Source: PALSA-270 sp963770915 (GTDB lineage Bacteria; Acidobacteriota; Terriglobia; Terriglobales; Acidobacteriaceae). Taken from it: a stretch of 64,000 bases of DNA. Shown piece after piece: positions 59,257 through 64,000 of this stretch; the first letter of the stretch is position 1; every line of letters starts with the position of its first letter. The stretch lies in contig CAVYRG010000001.1 in NCBI GenBank assembly GCA_963770915.1, positions 2,232,001 through 2,296,000 on the forward strand. Reading direction: 5' to 3'. Position numbers and translations under genes: made by a program. The notes beneath the pieces were generated by a model that made no database searches, was not told where the DNA came from, and saw only the letters and a program-made list of their open reading frames with translations.

Positions 59257-61755
59257 CTACATCAGCAGTGATACAAATCTAACCTGGGGCATACGCGCCA
59301 GGGCAGGAAGCTTGTCAATCGGCAGGCGCCCAAGCAACGCCTTTCCAGCAGACGGTTTTGCGGAGATCTCAAAGCCCAGCGCTTTGAGCTGGTCGATTAG
59401 CGCCGCCGGCGCGTCGGCCAAAAATATCTGGATTTGGACTTTGCCATCCTGCACCGATTTGCAAGGCTCGCCCCCATTCTTCCAGCAATCGAAAGCCTTG
59501 AGCAACGCCGGATGCAGCTTGGACTCGAGCACGGCCCGCTCGCCCGTCGGCTTCTTCTCCGGCGGAGTCTTCACGGCGTTGCCGTCGCCTTGCTTTCCTT
59601 GCAACTGGGGACCGTTAACGGCTGGAGGCGGTGGCGGCGGGCTCGCCAACACTTGTCTCGGCGCGCGAAGGCCTGCGCTAAACGCCGCGCCGGAGCCGAA
59701 ACCTCCGCTGACGGTCACCGACTGCGCCACTCCCATGACCGGCATTGGGCCTGATCCTGCTTCATCTCCGAACACTCCCTCGTAACTCACTCCTTCCGGC
59801 ATCTCCACGGGAACATCTACGCGCTGCGGCTTGCCATCTTTAGTGACCACCTGTTCCTCCACGGCCACGAACGATGTGAACTGCGTCATCAGCCGGTAAT
59901 CGAGGCCAAGCTGCGTGATTTCATTTTGCAACTCCGGCTTCATACTTCCGCCCTGGACGCCGGACCAGTCCTGCGACATCAGATCGTCAATCTTGCGCCG
60001 CGCCCAGAAGCTGGGCAGCACGCTCGGCGTCGCGTTGCTTGCGGTCAACGTGACGGGAATCTCCCGCACCACATCTTCTCCCGCCTGCTTGCCGCGCAGG
60101 CGAATGGTGCCGCTGGCCGCCGCCGTGTAACGCCCGGTGACGATGAGCGGCTTGCCGCTGAACAAATCCGGCAGGCGCTTAGGATAGACATTTGTCACCG
60201 GCAGGCCTTCCCAATCGATGGAAACGTCGGTCAGTAGCGGGGAGCGCAGGCGCTGATATAGCCGGTCCGCCGCTGAGTCCGCTTTGTCGCTGAGGCTGAC
60301 GATTTGCGAATCGCCGCGCCCCGCTTTGGCCATGCCCTCGATCAGAAAGCGGTTGACCGAGTTGCCGATTCCAAAAGAAAACACGCGCGCGTTGGGATGC
60401 TTTTGAATTTCGCCGATGATTTCCATGTCGTTGCCGACATAGCCGTCGGTCACAAAGCAGACCACGCGAATGTGATCCTGGTCGTCAGAAGGTTCGAGCG
60501 CGGCGCGGATGGCTTTCATCATCTCCGTTCCGCCGCCACCCTCGCGGCCGGCGAGAAACGCCTTCGCGATCTTGATGTTCTCCGCGGTCGGATAAACCGG
60601 CTCGGGGAAAAGGATCTGCGTATCGCCGGAGAAAGTAATCAGGTTGAAAGTGTCGCCGGGATAGAGTTCGTCGAGCGCGCGACAGACCAGAGCCTTGGCC
60701 TTCTCCAGCGGGAAGCCCCACATCGAGCCGGAAGTATCAAGCACAAAGACCAGTTCTTTCGGCGTCACATCGGTTGCAGCCACGCGAGCGGGCGGCTGCA
60801 GGATCAATGTAAAGTATCCGCCCGGCCCTAGCTTCGACTCGGCGGGTGCGGCTTGCGACAGAACCGCATCTTCGATCTTCTCTCCCGCAACCTGGTATTT
60901 CAGGATGAAGTCTTTGTTGGGGATCGTTCCTTCATCGCGAAGTTTCACTGTGGCGCGGCTCGCGCCATCGCGCTGCACATCAACTTCGTGCAAGTCAGAG
61001 TGCAGGCTCTGGATGGGCACGCCGGCGTCAATCGCCAGCTCCAACGAGATATCGTGGCCTGCGCGCGTTCCTTTGGGCGTGACCGGCGGCGTGATGCGCG
61101 AGGCGTCCGGAACCTGGTCGGTGTCGGGCGCCCAGCCTCCACCCTGCTTTCCCGTCGGATTGCCGGGAATGTAGCGCGGCCCCACCACCATGGGAAACAC
61201 GAACGTGTAAGAGCCGTTTTCGTAATCCAGCGTCTGCAAATAGCTGATGGTGACCGTGACCTGCTCGCCGGGCAAAATGTTGGCGACGGATTGGGTGAAG
61301 ATGTTGGGCCGCTCCTGATCGAGCAGGGCAGCGACATGCCCGGTGGCCTTGGCTTTTTCGTAGATGGCGCGGGCTTCCTCCCGCCTCTTGATGACTCCGC
61401 GCACGGTGCGGTCGCCGATCTGGATGGTCATGTCATCCACTGCGGCGTTTTCGGGCAGCGGGAAGGTATAAACCGCTTCAATGGTTTGCTCGGCGGGATT
61501 CTGGAAGGTCTGGGTGACCGTGACCCGCGCCACGAAGCCGTTGATTGCGCCCCGGACATCGGTGTGCTTCAGCGGGCAAAGGCCGGTGACCGCCCCGCCC
61601 TTGCCGAGTATTTCGAGAGAACCTGACGATTGCCCCGGGCTGGGAGCCGCTTCCGCGCGGGGAGAGACGCTTCCCGCCGAAAGAGCCAGCAACACTGCAG
61701 AAGTTGTGAGCCAGAAGGAACGACCAAGATGGCGCAAGGAACGAATGGCGAACAT
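59257..61755 (-). CDS. secreted VIT and VWA domain protein
   Basis: 832 residues from the ATG at 61755 (MFAIRSLRHLGRSFWLTTSA). A signal peptide is followed by a VIT domain (about 45-180; VRGAINGFVARVTVTQTFQN, YTFPLPENAAVDDMTIQIGD, SYLQTLDYENGSYTFVFPM) and a von Willebrand A domain with an intact MIDAS (LVFVLDTSGSMWGFPLEKAK; ITFSGDTQ; VCFVTDGYVG) at about 330-500. The C-terminus has a Pro-rich linker and an extra globular domain (SKLHPALLKAFDCWKNGGEP). It resembles inter-alpha-trypsin-like surface proteins. The start ATG overlaps the DUF4349 gene's TAA by one base, with GGAGG just upstream. Confidence 0.93.
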   Translation of the reverse strand: MFAIRSLRHLGRSFWLTTSAVLLALSAGSVSPRAEAAPSPGQSSGSLEILGKGGAVTGLCPLKHTDVRGAINGFVARVTVTQTFQNPAEQTIEAVYTFPLPENAAVDDMTIQIGDRTVRGVIKRREEARAIYEKAKATGHVAALLDQERPNIFTQSVANILPGEQVTVTISYLQTLDYENGSYTFVFPMVVGPRYIPGNPTGKQGGGWAPDTDQVPDASRITPPVTPKGTRAGHDISLELAIDAGVPIQSLHSDLHEVDVQRDGASRATVKLRDEGTIPNKDFILKYQVAGEKIEDAVLSQAAPAESKLGPGGYFTLILQPPARVAATDVTPKELVFVLDTSGSMWGFPLEKAKALVCRALDELYPGDTFNLITFSGDTQILFPEPVYPTAENIKIAKAFLAGREGGGGTEMMKAIRAALEPSDDQDHIRVVCFVTDGYVGNDMEIIGEIQKHPNARVFSFGIGNSVNRFLIEGMAKAGRGDSQIVSLSDKADSAADRLYQRLRSPLLTDVSIDWEGLPVTNVYPKRLPDLFSGKPLIVTGRYTAAASGTIRLRGKQAGEDVVREIPVTLTASNATPSVLPSFWARRKIDDLMSQDWSGVQGGSMKPELQNEITQLGLDYRLMTQFTSFVAVEEQVVTKDGKPQRVDVPVEMPEGVSYEGVFGDEAGSGPMPVMGVAQSVTVSGGFGSGAAFSAGLRAPRQVLASPPPPPPAVNGPQLQGKQGDGNAVKTPPEKKPTGERAVLESKLHPALLKAFDCWKNGGEPCKSVQDGKVQIQIFLADAPAALIDQLKALGFEISAKPSAGKALLGRLPIDKLPALARMPQVRFVSLLM

Positions 61756-62786
61756 TAGTGAGCCTCCTTTTGAGCGATTGCCGGTTTTCGTGCGGAAAAC
61801 AAAACTCGCGCCCCCCAGCGCAGAAGGCGCCAGCCAAGGGCGGCTCCGGTAAGGATGGCTGCCAGCCATAGCAGGATGGCGGGCAGATAGAAAGCCAGGG
61901 CGGTGACGGACGCGATGAAGTCACCGATGCCGTCCAATCCGTTGCGGGCGGCGACTTTCAGCCGATACAGCGGACGCCAGTTCAGCCCAAGGACCTTGGT
62001 ATCCGACTCGGCGCGAAGCGAAACCGTGATGGCAACGGTTTCCACTTGCTTGGAGAGTGTGTCGAACTCGGCCTGCTGCTGCTCGATTTCGCCGCGAACT
62101 TCGCTGAGCTTTTCGCTCACCTCGAGCGTGTCTTTCACCGTCGCGGCGTGTTTGAGGATGGCGAGATACTGTTGTTCTTCGGCGCGCAGATTGCGCAGGT
62201 GGGCTTCCTGGTCGACGTATTGCCGGGTCACATCCTGCGCTTCGATTCGCTCGTCATCGACGCGAAGCCCCAGCTTGCGGATTTCCGCGCGTGCCTCGTC
62301 AAAACGCGCAGCCGGAACACGGATGGTGAGGGAAGCGTTGGGCGTATCGGGGTCGCCGCTGACTTCCGAAGTGACGAGGAATCCGCCAAGCCGAGTGGCG
62401 AGTTGGCTGATCTGTTCCGCCGTCTCCGCCGGATGCTGGGCAACCAGGTCAATCGAATCTGTGCGCACCATCTTGCGGTCGGAGTCATCTGGAGCGGCGG
62501 CGGGCGGCGCGGGTTCTTCCGTGCTTGCCAACTCGGCGGTTTGCGGAATGCTGCCGACTACGCCGACCGCTTCAACCTGCTGGCTTGCGGCGAGTCCTCC
62601 GAACAGCCGTTCCTGGCGCCAGTAGGATTGCGGTGTCCAGCTTGCTCGGCTCAGGCCCGTCGTTTCCTGCGAGTCCCTTACCGGGCGTACGCCGACGTAG
62701 AGCGCGGCCAGCCCAGCGGCCGCCAGCGCCGTCGCCTTCAGCCAACTTGGGCCTTGGTCGCGAATCCGTTTTCTTGTGAGCCACAT
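61755..62786 (-). CDS. DUF4349 membrane protein
   Basis: 343 residues. An N-terminal helix (about 18-36), a periplasmic DUF4349 domain (MVRTDSIDLVAQHPAETAEQ; LATRLGGFLVTSEVSGDPDT; SLTIRVPAARFDEARAEIRK), a coiled-coil (EQQQAEFDTLSKQVETVA-type heptads about 195-250) and a C-terminal double membrane helix (FYLPAILLWLAAILTGAALG). The family's function is unknown; members are often found as envelope proteins beside other DUF4349 or anti-sigma genes. It is translationally coupled (TAATG) to the VIT/VWA gene and may hold that secreted protein at the membrane; that is inference. Confidence 0.9.
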   Translation of the reverse strand: MWLTRKRIRDQGPSWLKATALAAAGLAALYVGVRPVRDSQETTGLSRASWTPQSYWRQERLFGGLAASQQVEAVGVVGSIPQTAELASTEEPAPPAAAPDDSDRKMVRTDSIDLVAQHPAETAEQISQLATRLGGFLVTSEVSGDPDTPNASLTIRVPAARFDEARAEIRKLGLRVDDERIEAQDVTRQYVDQEAHLRNLRAEEQQYLAILKHAATVKDTLEVSEKLSEVRGEIEQQQAEFDTLSKQVETVAITVSLRAESDTKVLGLNWRPLYRLKVAARNGLDGIGDFIASVTALAFYLPAILLWLAAILTGAALGWRLLRWGARVLFSARKPAIAQKEAH

Positions 62787-62973
62787 AGCACCCTCCGCCG
62801 CACGACGAGCTACCGGCCTTGCAATGGATTAGAGCCGCGCGGCGAGAGTTTTGTTCCCCGCGCTCAGAGTGAGAACGGGAGGCAAGCGCAGACTTGCGCA
62901 GATTATTTATTGGCAGCTCAGGGTAAGCGGGGTTTGCACGAAACCCGACGTTCCATATTTATGGCATAAGTGC

Positions 62974-62979
62974 GATAAT
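62974..62979 (+). promoter_or_regulatory. extended -10 box of vapBC, possibly leaderless
   Basis: TGCGATAAT (62971-62979) matches an extended -10. It ends 6 bp before the vapB ATG, so the transcript might start at or just before the start codon. The -35 region (TTCCAT near 62951) is poor. Confidence 0.35.
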
Positions 62980-62985
62980 GACGGT

Positions 62986-63228
62986 ATGAAACATGACTCG
63001 GTTCGCACGACGGTCGATATCCCTGGGCCCCTCTACCGCAAGCTCAAGGAACAGGCGGCTGCCAAGGGCAGTTCCGTGCGGGAGTTAGTGCTCGCCGGGG
63101 TTCGGGGCGTGCTGCTGGAGGATCGGACTTTGCGTCCGCGAAGGGTGCGGTTTCCGCTCATCGTTTCGAGTGGTCCAAAGGTCGATCTCGGCAATGAAGA
63201 TCTCTATGAATACGCTGAATTTCCTTGA
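62986..63228 (+). CDS. vapB: VapB-type antitoxin
   Basis: 80 residues from the ATG at 62986, chosen because the ribbon-helix-helix pattern begins right there (MKHDSVRTTVDIPGPLYRKL, KEQAAAKGSSVRELVLAGV). The acidic/aromatic tail (KVDLGNEDLYEYAEFP) is the expected toxin-binding end. It overlaps the PIN-domain toxin gene by 23 bp. As with other VapBC modules, the complex should repress its own promoter, but no operator was resolved. Confidence 0.85.
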   Translation: MKHDSVRTTVDIPGPLYRKLKEQAAAKGSSVRELVLAGVRGVLLEDRTLRPRRVRFPLIVSSGPKVDLGNEDLYEYAEFP

Positions 63229-63631
63229 CGCAAACGTCTGGCTGGCGCTGCTTTGGAGCCGCCATGTCCATGCCGAACGATCCAGGGAATGGTTCGATCG
63301 AGCTGGGGAAGAGCAGTTCTTCTTTTGCCGCTTTACTCAAATCACAATTCTAAGGTTGCTGACTACGGAAAAACTCATGGGGCAAGATACCCGCACCATG
63401 TCCGAAGCCTGGCAATTGTGGGATCGCGTGCGAGCCGATGCAAGAATTGGATTCTTGTCTGAGCCGGAAAATCTGGACGGGGAGTTTCGCGCCCATTCCC
63501 AGCTGAAGACCCGCTCGCCGAAAGTGTGGGCCGACGCTTATCTGCTAGCGTTTGCGACGGCGGCTGGCGTAAGGCTGGTCACGTTTGATCGCGCCCTCAA
63601 GTCACGGGGCGCGGACGTACTTGTGTTATAG
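63206..63631 (+). CDS. vapC: VapC-type PIN-domain toxin ribonuclease
   Basis: 141 residues from the ATG at 63206 (an ATG at 63194 would add four residues). PIN-domain acidic residues are visible in MNTLNFLDANVWLALLWSRH, in KVWADAYLLAFATA and in GVRLVTFDRALKS. The segment FCRFTQITILRLLTTEKLMG is typical of VapC toxins of the MT-VapC4/FitB-like groups that cut tRNA or rRNA. It follows and overlaps its antitoxin gene, so the pair is translationally coupled. It converges on gyrB. Confidence 0.9.
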   Translation: MNTLNFLDANVWLALLWSRHVHAERSREWFDRAGEEQFFFCRFTQITILRLLTTEKLMGQDTRTMSEAWQLWDRVRADARIGFLSEPENLDGEFRAHSQLKTRSPKVWADAYLLAFATAAGVRLVTFDRALKSRGADVLVL

Positions 63632-63677
63632 CTGTTGCCGGAATGGCGGGCGCGGGCGCCCGGCCCACACAACCCAA

Positions 63678-64000
63678 TCAGATATCCAGGTTCTTCACGT
63701 CCAGCGCGTTGTCTTCGATGAACTTGCGGCGCGATTCCACGTCTTCTCCCATCAGGGTGGTAAAGATGGTCTCGCACTCGGCGATATCTTCGAGTCTGAC
63801 GGAAAGCAGGGTGCGGCGCTCGGGGTCCATGGTGGTTTCCCAGAGCTGTTCGGAGTTCATTTCGCCCAGGCCCTTGTAGCGGGTTTTCTCGTAGCCGCGG
63901 CTGCCCGCTTCTTTGATGTACTCGAATAGCTCGCGGACATTGGCTTTCTCCACCGTTTCCGTCGCAATGGCCGCTTTCTTTTTCGCCGCCGGCTTCGCTG
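63678..64000 (-). CDS. gyrB: DNA gyrase subunit B, C-terminal end (5' part outside window)
   Basis: The last 107 residues of GyrB, open to the window edge. The family end is unmistakable: KTRYKGLGEMNSEQLWETTM and DPERRTLLSVRLED, then CETIFTTLMGEDVESRRKF and a final ENALDVKNLDI. A lysine/alanine-rich piece (AKKKAAIATETVEKA) precedes it. It is upstream of gyrA on the same strand but separated by 10.6 kb of envelope and toxin-antitoxin genes. Confidence 0.96.
   Translation of the reverse strand, partial: AKPAAKKKAAIATETVEKANVRELFEYIKEAGSRGYEKTRYKGLGEMNSEQLWETTMDPERRTLLSVRLEDIAECETIFTTLMGEDVESRRKFIEDNALDVKNLDI

Overview
The window looks like chromosomal DNA of a soil-type Acidobacteriota (Terriglobia-like) bacterium. 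I infer this from the high GC content, the gene families present (GWxTD, VIT/VWA with DUF4349, TonB-C fusions, IorAB-type dehydrogenase, BON proteins) and many short palindromic repeats between and inside genes. No 16S rRNA is present, so the taxonomy is an inference. No prophage, complete IS element or CRISPR array was seen.

Layout. 1-12.9 kb: the end of a galactose mutarotase gene, a LacI regulator, then a signalling-rich stretch with a hybrid histidine kinase, a DCC/lipase-maturation-factor fusion, a PAS hybrid kinase, a receiver-TonB fusion and a kinase/OmpR-type regulator pair. 12.9-18.4 kb: a cell-envelope block on the + strand with an ECF sigma factor, an S41 protease homologue lacking both catalytic residues, a class A penicillin-binding protein and a PASTA protein. 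18.4-22.5 kb: a minus-strand housekeeping run aroC-def-fmt-rsmB. 22.7-28.5 kb: a NarL-type two-component pair, a hydantoinase B homologue, a 13-residue lysine-rich mini-ORF flanked by RNA hairpins, a MerR regulator, a BON protein and a lipoprotein. 28.67-30.66 kb: a 2-kb island bounded by a 20-bp duplication of the 3' end of tRNA-Pro(GGG), carrying restriction-modification remnants. 31.2-39.1 kb: RNase R (with in-frame repeat insertions), bactofilin, a LolA-like protein, a coupled PHP-phosphoesterase/glycosyltransferase pair and a GAF-ANTAR regulator. 39.4-49.8 kb: an IorAB-like molybdenum hydroxylase, a DUF1624 membrane protein, a GWxTD protein, cytochrome c, leuCD, an MFS transporter, an NTF2-like protein and a TauE/SafE permease. 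49.9-64 kb: a photoactive-yellow-protein homologue, gyrA, DoxX, two tandem secreted paralogues, a GT-C-like membrane protein, a CPBP protease, secreted DUF4139, VIT/VWA and DUF4349 proteins, a VapBC module and the 3' end of gyrB.

The most notable items are: (i) a stand-alone PYP with Tyr42, Glu46 and Cys69 equivalents all conserved; (ii) the tRNA-Pro island with decayed restriction-modification genes; (iii) a pseudo-protease of the CtpA family beside a cell-wall synthase; (iv) at least three palindromic repeat insertions that stay in frame inside rnr and the hydantoinase gene; (v) the lysine-rich mini-ORF with its own Shine-Dalgarno and terminator-like hairpin.
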